Source: Halochromatium salexigens
GTDB lineage: Bacteria > Pseudomonadota > Gammaproteobacteria > Chromatiales > Chromatiaceae
NCBI RefSeq assembly: GCF_016653295.1
Contig: NZ_NHSF01000059.1
Coordinates: 78,162-142,161 of the forward strand
DNA: 64,000 nt
Reading direction: 5' to 3'
Positions 1 through 9,546 of this stretch are shown one piece after another. Made by a program: the position numbers and the translations under genes. Each line of letters begins with the position of its first letter. The first letter of the stretch is position 1. The notes beneath the pieces are model-generated. The model was not told where the DNA came from. It ran no database searches and saw only the letters and a program-made list of their open reading frames with translations.

Positions 1-326
1 TGCGTGTGCGCTTCGGCAATCTCCCATAACGCCGCCGCCGCTTGCGGATGCTTCTGCTCCCAGGTCATGCGCCCAGAGACGAGCGCCTGTGCGCTCATAC
101 AAACACAGCCGCTGCGCTGCTCATGCACCCCGAGCTCGACCGCCGCACGACTCCAGCCGAACAGCGCCTCGGCCCGCCGCGGATTCGCGCCACAGTACTT
201 CTCAGCCATCGCCGCTTGGAATGCACGGCGCTCGACGCGCTTCATCTTCGAGGCCGCAAGCTTGATATCTTCGACGTGCTCGGCTGTCAGCGTGCTGGCC
301 GGCTGAGCATGAGAATCCGGGGGCAT
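1..326 (-). CDS. ISAzo13-like transposase, N-terminal part (runs off window)
   Basis: The minus frame is open from an ATG at 326 to the window edge, so only about 108 N-terminal residues are present. It reads MPPDSHAQPASTLTAEH, then a basic helix-turn-helix-like stretch with NPRRAEALFGWSRAAVELG and EKHPQAAAALWEIAEAH. I associate that pattern from memory with ISAzo13/Rhodopirellula-type DDE transposases; the DDE domain lies outside the window. It is co-oriented with and directly downstream of the 1314-residue DUF1566 protein. That protein loses its normal C-terminal tail just before this gene, so an IS end probably lies between about 330 and 400. No terminal repeat was identified. The family call is moderately sure; that it is a transposase is more certain. 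Confidence 0.6.
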   Translation of the reverse strand, partial: MPPDSHAQPASTLTAEHVEDIKLAASKMKRVERRAFQAAMAEKYCGANPRRAEALFGWSRAAVELGVHEQRSGCVCMSAQALVSGRMTWEQKHPQAAAALWEIAEAHT

Positions 327-365
327 AGGCAGGAGGTTAGTGTCTGAGACATGCCACCAAGTATG

Positions 366-3300
366 TCATAGATCGGTATATCTAAAAGCGGAAATCGCCT
401 TAGGGCTGTTGAGGACGTAGCCATGGTTGAAATTGACGTACCACGCGGAGTGCGAACCGTAGGCATACGGCGACGAAGACCAGAACCGTGACGAGACTGT
501 ATTCGGGAAGTAGTCCGTGTCAATCGCTGGCCCAGTCCGATCATTGCTGACGATCGACAGCAATTCGTGACGTGAGGGCAGCCGCCAGTCGCGCGCACCG
601 CACAGACTCCGCTGATTGACCCGCTCGACAAATGCCTGGGTGTTGTAGTAGCTGGCCGGATCATTGCTATCGTAGCCATCACAGATAATGCCATGATAAT
701 CCGCATAGCCCTCAAAGCCGCCATTCGTGCTCGGATCAGTGTTGTACCAGTTGTAGCGGTCATCCTTATCATGCAGCCCGCCGTCATCGGTCTTGACCTC
801 CCAGATCAGCCCGGTGACGTTGTCGCGCACGCAGGACCAGTCTGAGGCATCCGCCGGCAGGTCGCGGCCATCGGCATCGAGCTTGGTAAAGCTGAAGCCG
901 GCATGGCCGTCGCTGGGGTTGTTGTGGGTGACATCACGGCCGTATTCCGCATCCTGCCCCGGGTAGCCGGCGACCGGGCAGTCGAGGAAGTTGCTGTTAC
1001 CATCGGCGCACCAGTCGATACCTGTGTCGTTGAGCGGATAGGCAGCAACCGGCGGTGTGGGATCATCATCCGCTAGCATATAAGTGCGCGTCAGTGTGGT
1101 GGTCTCCCCCGCCTTGATGGCAACACCTGCATTATTTGGCGCAACCCAATCCTTTCCAAGGTATTTGAATTGGACCGTTTGCCCTCCAATAGGGATATTT
1201 GTTTCAGTGTCTTCGCTGTCAAACCAAGAATCGGTGTTAACGCGCCGCCATTGGGCACCAGCGTCAACCGCCTCACTGGGCTGCAAGGTGACTTGGAGGT
1301 GACCAATGTCGCCTGCAATCGCATTGGGAGTCTGAAAATACAGCCGTGGCGTATAACTCGAACATCCAACACTATTGCACGCTGCTACATTCCATCGGTA
1401 ATTACGATCTGGTGACAGGTTAACAGGGAGTGAGGTTGTCGTGGTTGTTATATTGACGACCAGTAAATTAGAGGTCATATCACGTACCCCAACTTCATAA
1501 TAATTGGCACCACTACTCCCCGACCAGTTCAAGGTGACCGTCGTGCTGCTCAGGATCGGCCCAGGATCTTTCTCCGTGCCCGGCTGCGTATTCGCCGGTG
1601 ATAGCGGGAGAACCGTATCGGGCGGTGAGTCCGCAGGTAATCTGGTATTCAGAAATCCCTCGGGATCGACGGTTACACCTGGAGAGGGAAGACAGGCATC
1701 TCCTGTACCACCGGAACTGTTTGCAAAACCAGGGACACTAGTCTGGCGTCCGCGGGCAACACCAAAATGTAGGTGTGAATTTTCCTCCAAATCATAAATC
1801 GTGCCGATTTCCACCCCCCCCTTAACCTCAGCTCCTGCTGAAACCGATGAATCGACATGCCCGTATACAGCGGTAAACACCTCTCCGAGGGTCGTCCAGT
1901 GTTCAATTAGCACTGCATCACCCATTTCACCCCACGACACAACAGCTAACACCTTTCCCGGAGCAATGGTGAGGACAGGGCTTTCCGCAGTGCCGCGCAG
2001 ATCTAATCCCAAATGTTCCGACCGAGAAAAATTAGGATATTCTTTTATAAAATTTGTGCTGACGTAAGCGCGCCAAATAGCAGTCTTGTCAACATTCAGG
2101 CAATCTTCACTGACTGCTCCGTAATTGACCGTGACTTCCAGTAAGTGATTCATGATCGGTGTCCATGCTGACGGCCACACTGCAGGACGGACTTTATCGG
2201 ATATCGGCACCACAGAAAACTCGACAGGTTGCGATTCAACGCCGTCGTGATTGATTACAACGACCTGCCAGTCTGCCGGACTGCTGGAAAAATTCGCCCT
2301 GAGGTTAATTTCTGTCGAGGTGATGATTTCTGGTACCTTGATGAAAGGCTCGACGTCATCAGTCACATTCCGCAATCTTACTCGCGCATTCTCACTGAAC
2401 TGGCTGCCTATCAATCGCAGGTGTTGTTCGCCATCTTTGCTAAAAAGCGCTTCCGGTTCCACATGATCCAGAATCGGAGGAGGCGGCACCGAAGCACTCC
2501 TGGGATCGACCCTGATCAAAAATTCCTTAGTGGTAGTGAGTAAGTCAGTGAAGGCTTCGATTTGAAATGACCACTCGCCTGAAAATAGGGGTATGCCGGT
2601 AATCATCCGATCCAACAGGAATAATCCAGGCGGCAGATTTCCAGTATGGCTGAAACCGACCGATTCCAGGGTAGGCGTTGTGCTGAGAAATTGCAGGTAA
2701 AAATGGCCGGCTTGGGTATTAGGCAATTGCGACTTGGTAATGAATTGCAGTTCTTGTTGGGCGTCAGGATTAACAATCAGCTCAATAACCCACGTCGCAA
2801 TACGCTCAGCACCATTGACCATACTGCGCATGGTGATAGTAGGATAGAAAACCCCTGTCATGCTGGTTATACCAACGATTCTGCCTTCAGTATCCATGGT
2901 AAGCCCCATCGGCAAACCGGTCGCAGAAAAGGTATATTGAGACACCAAAGGATTGACGACAGGCGCGACCTCATCAGCGGTATAGGTATGCTCGACACTG
3001 AGCTCAATGCTAGTGACCGTAGAAAATGCTTCCGGCGCATAGTCGCAAACTTCTGCCGAAGAACAAAGCTTGAACATCACTGGCTGTCCCGAGCGTTTAG
3101 GTCTGGTGTCGGGCAGCAATTTAAAGAACGAGCTTTTTGAATAGCGTCGGATGCCTGCCTCGCGACTGGTCGCAAAAGGATCAGAATCGTAGACCAGCAC
3201 GGAATCTTGATCGATGTCCGCAACCAGCACCCAATGTCGGTAGCGATTGCTCTCACAAGGCATCATTTCCCGAGTTATCGAGCCGCCTGCATAGAAATCG

Positions 3301-4310
3301 GCTCGAGAGACCCCGGAATGCCCCGAACAAATTGATCCTTGGTACGGAACCAAAGCGAGTACGGGCGTATTGCTGGCAAGCGCTTCGGTAATCCACTGTT
3401 CCGCTTGATGGCCAAGCCCTTGATATTGATACGCACCGTAAAGACCCAGGGCTTCGGCATATTTCGGGATATCGTTATAATGAATTCCGTCCGGTCCTCC
3501 ACAATTCAAATAGAAGCTATCGGCTCCAAATGCATTTTCGACGCTGTCGTACAGCCATCCGGGAGTTTCTCCGTTATAACCGATTTTCGCAGGTGCGGGT
3601 GGATCAGTCTGACCATTGAGCAGGTAATCAGCTCCCATCAGCACTGCCGCAAACCCACAATATCCATTTTCACTTGAAGAGTTACAGTCGGGCGTGAATT
3701 GTGATATCCACCTGAAATCATTCCTTCTTTGCGTCTGTCCAAGTGCTAAGGTTTGCGCCATCGCCCCAGTCAGAGAGGTTTGCGCCAACAGGTCGGTAGA
3801 CTCTGAGTCGTCAGCACTGGAAAACATGGCGATGACAAGATTGTCATCCGGCGCAAATGCCTCGCCTCCGGTGAAAATAGCTTCATCTTCCGGCCCAATG
3901 GCTGCATTGGCGGCGTTACGAGCAGCCTCTACCGTCGTTGAGTCGTAGACCGGACCGTCAGGGCGATTGCCTGACGGAGAGGCCACAAAGGTGAACACCT
4001 TGGCCAACTGCTCAAAAGCATTGCCTTCGTTGATCTGACCTTCTTCCTCATCGAGCTGACGCGCCAAAATGCGGGCAAAGATTGACCGAAGATTTTCGTT
4101 TAAGCCGACGCCTTCGCCCGCTAAGGTTTGCATGAAGGTCGTTACATACACTTCATGTACCGACCTAGAATCATCTTCTTTGGCTTGTGCCACGGATGTC
4201 GCTCCCGTTGGCACCAGAGCCACCAGCATGAGCGCGCACAGTGCCCACAAGACCAGTCGAGGCCATGCATAAGTCCGCAAGCGGGAAAGCAATGATCTGG
4301 ACGATGGCAT
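366..4310 (-). CDS. Secreted multidomain DUF1566 protein with C39-like and M23 peptidase modules; DGR target 1
   Basis: 1314 residues. A signal peptide ends near residue 43 (AQA). Next comes a domain with LNENLRSIFARILARQ (about 64-90) shared with the protein at 36917-37681. A C39-like papain fold follows at about 205-400, with Cys in NGYCGFAAVL and His in YRHWVLVADI. Two Ig-like/cadherin-type segments precede an M23 (LytM) peptidase at about 765-850 with HLGLDLRG, YGH and HLHFGV. An FN3-like domain (about 917-993) leads into a C-terminal module and DUF1566 lectin-like tail closely similar to those of the protein at 29482-36597. The last 30 codons of DUF1566 similarity are a DGR variable repeat. 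The usual ending (VRLVR-x-GQ) is replaced by PKAISAFRYTDL, consistent with disruption by the neighbouring IS. The likely role is a surface protein that binds ligands and cuts peptides or peptidoglycan; that is inference. Confidence 0.85.
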   Translation of the reverse strand: MPSSRSLLSRLRTYAWPRLVLWALCALMLVALVPTGATSVAQAKEDDSRSVHEVYVTTFMQTLAGEGVGLNENLRSIFARILARQLDEEEGQINEGNAFEQLAKVFTFVASPSGNRPDGPVYDSTTVEAARNAANAAIGPEDEAIFTGGEAFAPDDNLVIAMFSSADDSESTDLLAQTSLTGAMAQTLALGQTQRRNDFRWISQFTPDCNSSSENGYCGFAAVLMGADYLLNGQTDPPAPAKIGYNGETPGWLYDSVENAFGADSFYLNCGGPDGIHYNDIPKYAEALGLYGAYQYQGLGHQAEQWITEALASNTPVLALVPYQGSICSGHSGVSRADFYAGGSITREMMPCESNRYRHWVLVADIDQDSVLVYDSDPFATSREAGIRRYSKSSFFKLLPDTRPKRSGQPVMFKLCSSAEVCDYAPEAFSTVTSIELSVEHTYTADEVAPVVNPLVSQYTFSATGLPMGLTMDTEGRIVGITSMTGVFYPTITMRSMVNGAERIATWVIELIVNPDAQQELQFITKSQLPNTQAGHFYLQFLSTTPTLESVGFSHTGNLPPGLFLLDRMITGIPLFSGEWSFQIEAFTDLLTTTKEFLIRVDPRSASVPPPPILDHVEPEALFSKDGEQHLRLIGSQFSENARVRLRNVTDDVEPFIKVPEIITSTEINLRANFSSSPADWQVVVINHDGVESQPVEFSVVPISDKVRPAVWPSAWTPIMNHLLEVTVNYGAVSEDCLNVDKTAIWRAYVSTNFIKEYPNFSRSEHLGLDLRGTAESPVLTIAPGKVLAVVSWGEMGDAVLIEHWTTLGEVFTAVYGHVDSSVSAGAEVKGGVEIGTIYDLEENSHLHFGVARGRQTSVPGFANSSGGTGDACLPSPGVTVDPEGFLNTRLPADSPPDTVLPLSPANTQPGTEKDPGPILSSTTVTLNWSGSSGANYYEVGVRDMTSNLLVVNITTTTTSLPVNLSPDRNYRWNVAACNSVGCSSYTPRLYFQTPNAIAGDIGHLQVTLQPSEAVDAGAQWRRVNTDSWFDSEDTETNIPIGGQTVQFKYLGKDWVAPNNAGVAIKAGETTTLTRTYMLADDDPTPPVAAYPLNDTGIDWCADGNSNFLDCPVAGYPGQDAEYGRDVTHNNPSDGHAGFSFTKLDADGRDLPADASDWSCVRDNVTGLIWEVKTDDGGLHDKDDRYNWYNTDPSTNGGFEGYADYHGIICDGYDSNDPASYYNTQAFVERVNQRSLCGARDWRLPSRHELLSIVSNDRTGPAIDTDYFPNTVSSRFWSSSPYAYGSHSAWYVNFNHGYVLNSPKAISAFRYTDL
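399..487 (-). repeat. DGR variable repeat VR1
   Basis: 89 bp that align without gaps to the template repeat at 28919-29007. The first 20 bases (GGTTCTGGTCTTCGTCGCCG) are identical. There are 15 differences and every one falls on a TR adenine, for example AAT to TAT, AAC to TAC, AAT to GGT, AAC to TCC, AAC to CTC and AAT to CCT. It encodes the DUF1566 stretch from the WSSSP motif to NSPK. Similarity to the TR and to the other DUF1566 tails stops right after it, near the presumed IS junction. Confidence 0.92.
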
Positions 4311-4375
4311 TATGCGGCCTCTTGGCTATCTCTTGTTGAGGTCACCCACTGGGGCAGCGATCCTGTTTGCTGAGA

Positions 4376-4404
4376 ACATTACAGGATGTTCATCTTTTGA
4401 TCAA
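4376..4404 (-). promoter_or_regulatory. Sigma70-type promoter for the 1314-residue DUF1566 gene
   Basis: On the minus strand TTGATC (4404-4399) and TAATGT (4381-4376) are separated by 17 bp, about 65 bp upstream of the start codon at 4310. It sits in a 406-bp gene-free stretch (4311-4716) that is more AT-rich than the flanking housekeeping DNA. That stretch also holds the leader of the DUF349 gene, with a TATACAAT hexamer-like box at 4674-4681. Nothing else was recognised there. Confidence 0.5.
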
Positions 4405-4716
4405 CTTGGCCAGCCCTTTTAAGGCGCATAAAAACAACATTTAATATCAGGTAGTTACGGAATCTAGTAAGCCTGGTGGCCATCGAGCCCAGCGATCTCT
4501 CGCAAACACGTTGAAGGAAAATCAGGGGCTTGCAGTCGGACGGATTTCGTCACCTTAAAAGGGGACTCGAAACTCCGTATACTGCTTCGCTCGGTGAACA
4601 GCGCTCGGGTTGATCGATCGAGTCGATCCAGCAAAATCGACCCGCCAGCCAGATACCACAGCGGTGATGAGGTATACAATGGGCGGTCAACGAGCCGTCA
4701 CCTGCCCTTCCTTGCC

Positions 4717-7700
4717 ATGCTGCTGAAACGTCTGTTCGGCCGACGCGCCGAGATCGAGGCCCCCGACGACCCACAACCCTCGCTCGAGCACGCGCTCGAA
4801 AGCATCGAGGTCGACGTCCGTCGCCAAGCCTGCCGGCAACTGACCGACTTGCGCTTGCTGCATGGTCTCGCCGCGCGCGACGAGGATGCCGGCGTGCGCG
4901 AGCTGGCCGAGGCCCGCTATCGGCGACTGTTGTGCGGCCTCGACGCCCAGGCGCCGAGCCTGGAGGCGCGCCTCGCCGAACTCGAGCGAGGGTTCGAGCG
5001 AGGGTTCGAGCGAGGGCTGACCGAGCCCTCGTCTGATCAATCGCCCCCTCACTCGCTCGACCCAGGATTGCTCGCGCAAGTCGCTCTCCAAGCCAGCGAC
5101 GCCCCGTTGCGCCTCGCAGCGATCGGCCAGGTGATCGATACCGAGATCCTGACCCAGTGCGCGATCAACGATGCGGTTGCCGCGAATCGACTCGCGGCGG
5201 CGGAGCGCGTGCAGCACAAGGCCGGGCTCGAACAGCTCGTCAAGGCCTCCGGCAAACGTGACAAACGGGTCTACCGGCTCGCGCGCGAACGCCTCAAGCA
5301 GCGGCTCGAGCAAGAAGAGCGCCCCCGGCGCGCGCAGGCGCTAGGCGAGACCCTGTGCGAACGCCTGGAACGGCTCGGGCGCTTCGACAACTGGCTGCAA
5401 GATCGCTCCGTACTCGAGCATTTGGAGCAGCAATGGCAGACGATCGAGGCCGACGTCGATCAGGCCCTGAGCCAGCGTTTCCAGACCCTGCGCCAGCGCT
5501 TCCTCGACGGCTACGAAGCCTATCGCCAAGCCCATGCGGCGCGGATCGCCGAGCAAGAAGCGCAGGCCGCCGCCACCCGCGAACGCGAGACGCTCATCGA
5601 GCAGCTACGCGATCTCGCCAAGCGTGCTTCCGAGCTGGATCTGGAAACGCTCACGCAGGAGCAGGAGCAGCTGCATCAGGCTTGGCAAAACACCGGCCCG
5701 CCGGAGCCAACGGCCAAAGCCGAACTCGAGCAGGCCTATCGCCAGGCGCGGCAAGCGATCGAGGCGCCACGGCAGCAACTCAGGCAACGCCAGCAAAGCG
5801 AGCAGGCCGCAGCGCAGCTTCTCGCCGACCTGCGCCGCCAGCACGAGCGCGGCGGCCACCCGGATCGGCGCACACTCGAGGCGCTGCGCCAACGCCGCCG
5901 GACACTGCCGGACAGCGAGCCAAGTAGCGCCAGCGATGGCACCACGGACGCCAACTCGATCCCATCACCGCCGGCAACGCGGCTGCAGGAGATCGACCAA
6001 CTCCTCGAGCGCCTCGAGCAACGCCGGCAACGGCATCGCAAACAACTGACGCGCAAGCTCGAGGCACTGCCGGAACGACTCACCGAGCTGGAAGCCCATC
6101 TCGACGCCGGCGAGCTGAAAAAGGCCGACCCGCTCTACCAAAGCATCAGCGCGACCCTCGAGCAGGCCCGCTCCGCCGCGCTCGGGCGCGAGACCATCAG
6201 CGCCATCGACGAACGCCTCAAGCGCATTGCCCCGCAGCTGCGCGAGCTGCGCCATTGGCGGCGCTGGAGCACCGATGAGCATCGCGCTCAGCTCTGCGCC
6301 GAGGCCGAGGCCCTCGCCGCCGATACCGAGCATGCCGATGAGCCCAGCATCAACCGCTTGCAGGAACTCAAGGCCCACTGGCAACAGCTCGACCATCAGG
6401 GCGCGCCGGCCGACGACGCGCTCTGGGAGCGTTTTCGCCAGGCCGGCGAGCAGATTCGAACGCGCTGCCGGCCGTTTCTCGAGGCACAGGCGGCGCTGCG
6501 CAGCGAGAATCGCAAACAGCGCGAGGCCTTGGCCAAGCGGCTCGAGGACTTCCTCGACAAGGTCGACTGGGAGCGCGTCGATTGGAAGAAGCTACACCGC
6601 GCCGAACGCGAGATGCGCCAGGCCTGGAACGCCCTGATCGAGGCGCCGGGGATCGAGGCATCGGGGATCAACGCAACGGGCGGTGACAACAAGGGCGCGC
6701 GGGATCGCGCGATCGAGGGCCGCTTCCGCCGCGCGCTGCGGCGGCTCGACCGCATCCTGGCCGAGGAGCGCGCCCGCAACCAGGCGCAGAAGCAGCAGTT
6801 GCTGGAACAGATGCGGGCGCTGGCCGATGAGCCCGATCTGCGCAAGGCGATCGACACCGCCAAGCAACTGCAACACCAATGGCAGACCACGGTGCCGGCA
6901 CGCCACCGCGACGAGAACGCGCTGTGGCAGCAGTTCCGCGCCGCGAGCGATACGGTCTTCGCGCGCCGCGCCGCCGAATACGAGGCACGCGGTGCTCACT
7001 TGCGCGAGAACCAGGCCACTCGCGAGGCCATCTGCCGGGATCTCCTGGCCCTGGCGGAGTCCGATAGCCTCCGCGCGCCCGCCGAGCTGGAGCGCCAGAG
7101 CAGCGAACTCAAGCGACGTTGGAGCGATACCGAGGCATTGCCGGTGCCCCGCCAGGCCCAGGCGGCCTTGAACCGGGCCTGGCGCGAAGCCCTCGCTGCC
7201 GTGCGCGTGCGCCTTGCGAGCCTGCATGAGGCCGAGCGTTGGACCGGGATCGAGCGCCTGGCGCGACGCGCGACCTATTGCGACAACGCGGCCCGCCATC
7301 TGCTCGCGAACGGCGCGGCCGAGGAGGCCAGCGACTGCCAGCGCTTGCAACAGGACTGGGAAGCCTTACCGGCGATCGAGGACCCAAAGCTGGCGCGGGC
7401 GATCGACGCGGCATTCGACCAGGTGCTCGACAGTTGCCGCGATCCGCAGCAGCGCCCGACGCTCGCCACAGTGCTCGAAGAGAACCTGCGACGACGCGAA
7501 TCGCTCTGTCTCACGCTCGAGATCATCGCCCAGATCGAGTCGCCCGATCGCCTGCAGGCGCAGCGCATGCAACGCCAGGTCGAGCGCTTGCGCGATCGCA
7601 TGACCGAGGGCGAGCCCGGCGCCAGCGATGACGTCGGCGCCCTGCTGCGCGACTGGTATCTGACCACGCCGGCGGCGGCATCGACGGCGTTGGAGGCGCG

Positions 7701-7785
7701 TTTCGAGCGCATCGACGCGGTCCTGCGCGAGGGCGTGGTCCAGCCCGAGCCGAGCCCGAATCTAGCTGACATCGGTGTTGAGTAA
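4717..7785 (+). CDS. DUF349 domain coiled-coil protein
   Basis: 1022 residues from MLLKRLFGRR. This start is preferred because the upstream in-frame extension (open to 4594) has non-coding-like composition. The protein is almost entirely charged helix rich in Arg, Glu, Gln and Ala, with repeated W-x-x-L units typical of tandem DUF349 repeats, for example LKAHWQQLDHQGAPADDALW and LQHQWQTTVPARHRDENALW. DUF349 proteins are bacterial and poorly characterised, and no enzymatic motif is visible. Three 12-bp tandem copies at 4984-5019 encode (ERGF)2 ERGL, a small in-frame expansion. The gene stands alone, and the next gene follows after 113 bp. Confidence 0.8.
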   Translation: MLLKRLFGRRAEIEAPDDPQPSLEHALESIEVDVRRQACRQLTDLRLLHGLAARDEDAGVRELAEARYRRLLCGLDAQAPSLEARLAELERGFERGFERGLTEPSSDQSPPHSLDPGLLAQVALQASDAPLRLAAIGQVIDTEILTQCAINDAVAANRLAAAERVQHKAGLEQLVKASGKRDKRVYRLARERLKQRLEQEERPRRAQALGETLCERLERLGRFDNWLQDRSVLEHLEQQWQTIEADVDQALSQRFQTLRQRFLDGYEAYRQAHAARIAEQEAQAAATRERETLIEQLRDLAKRASELDLETLTQEQEQLHQAWQNTGPPEPTAKAELEQAYRQARQAIEAPRQQLRQRQQSEQAAAQLLADLRRQHERGGHPDRRTLEALRQRRRTLPDSEPSSASDGTTDANSIPSPPATRLQEIDQLLERLEQRRQRHRKQLTRKLEALPERLTELEAHLDAGELKKADPLYQSISATLEQARSAALGRETISAIDERLKRIAPQLRELRHWRRWSTDEHRAQLCAEAEALAADTEHADEPSINRLQELKAHWQQLDHQGAPADDALWERFRQAGEQIRTRCRPFLEAQAALRSENRKQREALAKRLEDFLDKVDWERVDWKKLHRAEREMRQAWNALIEAPGIEASGINATGGDNKGARDRAIEGRFRRALRRLDRILAEERARNQAQKQQLLEQMRALADEPDLRKAIDTAKQLQHQWQTTVPARHRDENALWQQFRAASDTVFARRAAEYEARGAHLRENQATREAICRDLLALAESDSLRAPAELERQSSELKRRWSDTEALPVPRQAQAALNRAWREALAAVRVRLASLHEAERWTGIERLARRATYCDNAARHLLANGAAEEASDCQRLQQDWEALPAIEDPKLARAIDAAFDQVLDSCRDPQQRPTLATVLEENLRRRESLCLTLEIIAQIESPDRLQAQRMQRQVERLRDRMTEGEPGASDDVGALLRDWYLTTPAAASTALEARFERIDAVLREGVVQPEPSPNLADIGVE

Positions 7786-7823
7786 TTCCTTGCGTTTTGT
7801 CAGTGACTAGACCAAATTAGGGC

Positions 7824-7841
7824 CACTGCCCTCTGGCAGTG
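7824..7841 (+). terminator. Short GC hairpin after the DUF349 gene
   Basis: A perfect 7-bp stem CACTGCC/GGCAGTG with loop CTCT, 38 bp after the DUF349 stop. No T-run follows, so an intrinsic terminator is only possible. It also lies upstream of the DUF2189 ribosome binding site and could act in that leader. Confidence 0.25.
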
Positions 7842-7898
7842 TCGAGTCAAGATAATAAACGCTTGTTACCAAACACCAAAGCACCGGAGGATTTCGCG

Positions 7899-8687
7899 AT
7901 GGAGCAGACCACCGTCGCCGCCGATGTCCATGTCGAGGACATCACTGTCAATCAGATCAGTCTGTCCCACCCTTGGGAATGGCTCGAAAAGGGCTGGCGC
8001 GACATGATGAACGCGCGCCGTTACAGCTTCACCTACGGGGCGGTCATCGTCTTGATCAGCGGGCTGATGACGCTCGGCCTGACGGGCGAAGGGCTGTTCT
8101 ACATCGTGCCTTTCCTCGCTGCGGGTTTCTACCTGCTCGCGCCCATCATCGGCCTTGGCCTGTATCAGATGAGCGCCCACCTCGAGCGCAGTGAGCCGAT
8201 CAAGTTCTGTAGCGCGCTCGAGGCCTGGCGCAGCAATCAGGCTCAGCTTGGCGTGATCACCGCCGGCCTGTTGATTATCATGCAGTTTTGGATGATGTCC
8301 AATTTCGTGCTCTTCGCGCTGCTGTTCAATGGCATGCATCCGCCGCTGGAAAACTTCTTCGGCGCCGTCTTCCTCTCGGGACAGCACAATGCGTTCGCGT
8401 TCGCGAGCCTGGCGGTCGGCTTCACGCTGGCCTGGGTGGCTTACGCGATCAGCGCCATCTCGGTGCCGATGCTGATCGACCGCAAGGTCGACGGCTTCAC
8501 CGCGATCCGCACCAGCGTCAGGGCGGTGACGCAGAACTGGGCACCGATGGCGCTGTGGGCGGTGCTGATCGTGTTCTTCATCGGCCTCGGCCTGGTGACC
8601 TTCTACATCGGCCTCGCAATCGCGATGCCGCTGGTCGGTCACGCCACCTGGCATGCCTATCGCGATCTGGTGCCGGCCGAGCACTGA
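7899..8687 (+). CDS. DUF2189 integral membrane protein
   Basis: 262 residues from MEQTTVAADV. This start is chosen because GGAGG sits 8 bases upstream; an in-frame ATG at 7839 has no such site. After a polar N-terminus (about 50 residues) come about six hydrophobic segments, including YGAVIVLISGLMTLGL and the conserved-looking IGLGLYQMSAHLER and AISVPMLIDRKVDGFTAIRTS, which fit the DUF2189 family. Function is unknown in the family, and some members lie near cytochrome genes. No such neighbour is present here. Confidence 0.75.
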   Translation: MEQTTVAADVHVEDITVNQISLSHPWEWLEKGWRDMMNARRYSFTYGAVIVLISGLMTLGLTGEGLFYIVPFLAAGFYLLAPIIGLGLYQMSAHLERSEPIKFCSALEAWRSNQAQLGVITAGLLIIMQFWMMSNFVLFALLFNGMHPPLENFFGAVFLSGQHNAFAFASLAVGFTLAWVAYAISAISVPMLIDRKVDGFTAIRTSVRAVTQNWAPMALWAVLIVFFIGLGLVTFYIGLAIAMPLVGHATWHAYRDLVPAEH

Positions 8688-8785
8688 CACGCAGTTGCTG
8701 GCTTGCGGGGGGAGCGCCAATCCTGGCATTGGCGCTTGGCTGCTGGCATGGCAGCAGTCCCATGAACGGCGGTATACAATGCCGC

Positions 8786-9451
8786 ATGCTGCTCTCCCCC
8801 AAGCACCAGTTCCTGTTCATCCATATCGCCAAGACCGGCGGCACCAGCGTGCGCGCGGCGCTGGCGCGCCGGCGCTGGGCCGATCCCTGGTATTGGCCGA
8901 TGTTCGCCTGCAGCCGGCTCAGCCATCTCAGCGGCCATCGCATCGCCACCAAGCTGCCGCGCCATGCCAAGGCCATTGCCGCCAAGGAGTTGCTTCCGCG
9001 CGAGGTCTTCGAGGCGCTGTTCAAGTTCGCCTTCGTGCGCAACCCTTGGGATCTGCAGGTCAGCTCCTTTCACCATATTCGCCGCGAGCGCCCACGGTAT
9101 CTCGGTGGCCATGAGGCGTTTCCGGCCTTCCTGCGCTGGAAGCTCGACCCCGAGCGCCCGCCGCAATATCACCTGGACACCTCGATCGAACTGCAGAGCG
9201 ATTATCTGATCGACTTGCACGGGAAGCTGATCGTCGACTTCATCGGCCGTTATGAACGCCTGGAGCAGGACTTCAGCGAGGCCTGCGCACGGATTGGCAT
9301 CGCCCCGCCCAGGCTCCCACACCGCCGCCAGGCCAACGACCGCCGCGCCGATTACCGCGCCTACTACGATGATCAGACCGCCGAGCTGGTCGCGCGACAC
9401 TTCGCGCCCGATATCGAGCGCCTTGGCTATCGCTTCGATCCCGCCCCATGA
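8786..9451 (+). CDS. Sulfotransferase family 2-like protein
   Basis: 221 residues. The N-terminus LFIHIAKTGGTSVRAAL is the PAPS 5'-phosphosulfate-binding loop of the family-2 (carbohydrate) sulfotransferases. FAFVRNPWDLQVSSF is the 3'-phosphate-binding motif (R-N-P-W-D followed by S). The acceptor is not predictable; capsule or exopolysaccharide glycans are usual. A TATACAAT box at 8773-8780 lies just upstream, so the leader would be very short. The stop overlaps a 32-codon ORF by ATGA. Confidence 0.8.
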   Translation: MLLSPKHQFLFIHIAKTGGTSVRAALARRRWADPWYWPMFACSRLSHLSGHRIATKLPRHAKAIAAKELLPREVFEALFKFAFVRNPWDLQVSSFHHIRRERPRYLGGHEAFPAFLRWKLDPERPPQYHLDTSIELQSDYLIDLHGKLIVDFIGRYERLEQDFSEACARIGIAPPRLPHRRQANDRRADYRAYYDDQTAELVARHFAPDIERLGYRFDPAP

Positions 9452-9546
9452 CGGGCCTGAGCGACAGCGATTACCGGCATCTGCTCAACGAGCTGGAGAA
9501 GAACTATCTGCTAGCGCTGCGGAATGCGCCTGAACACAGTCATTAG
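9448..9546 (+). CDS. Possible 32-residue translationally coupled ORF
   Basis: ATG at 9448 overlaps the sulfotransferase stop (ATGA). It reads MTGLSDSDYRHLLNELEKNY and ends APEHSH, with stop TAG at 9544-9546. The composition is that of a soluble amphipathic helix, unlike random GC-rich sequence. It overlaps the convergent glutaredoxin stop by four bases. No family is recognised, and it may be spurious. Confidence 0.3.
   Translation: MTGLSDSDYRHLLNELEKNYLLALRNAPEHSH

Noticed and set aside
5355-7172. Several long alternative-frame ORFs inside the DUF349 gene (for example 5355-5927, 6683-7171)
   Set aside because: They are Arg/Ala/Pro-rich shadows caused by high GC third positions; no family motif and no ribosome binding site.
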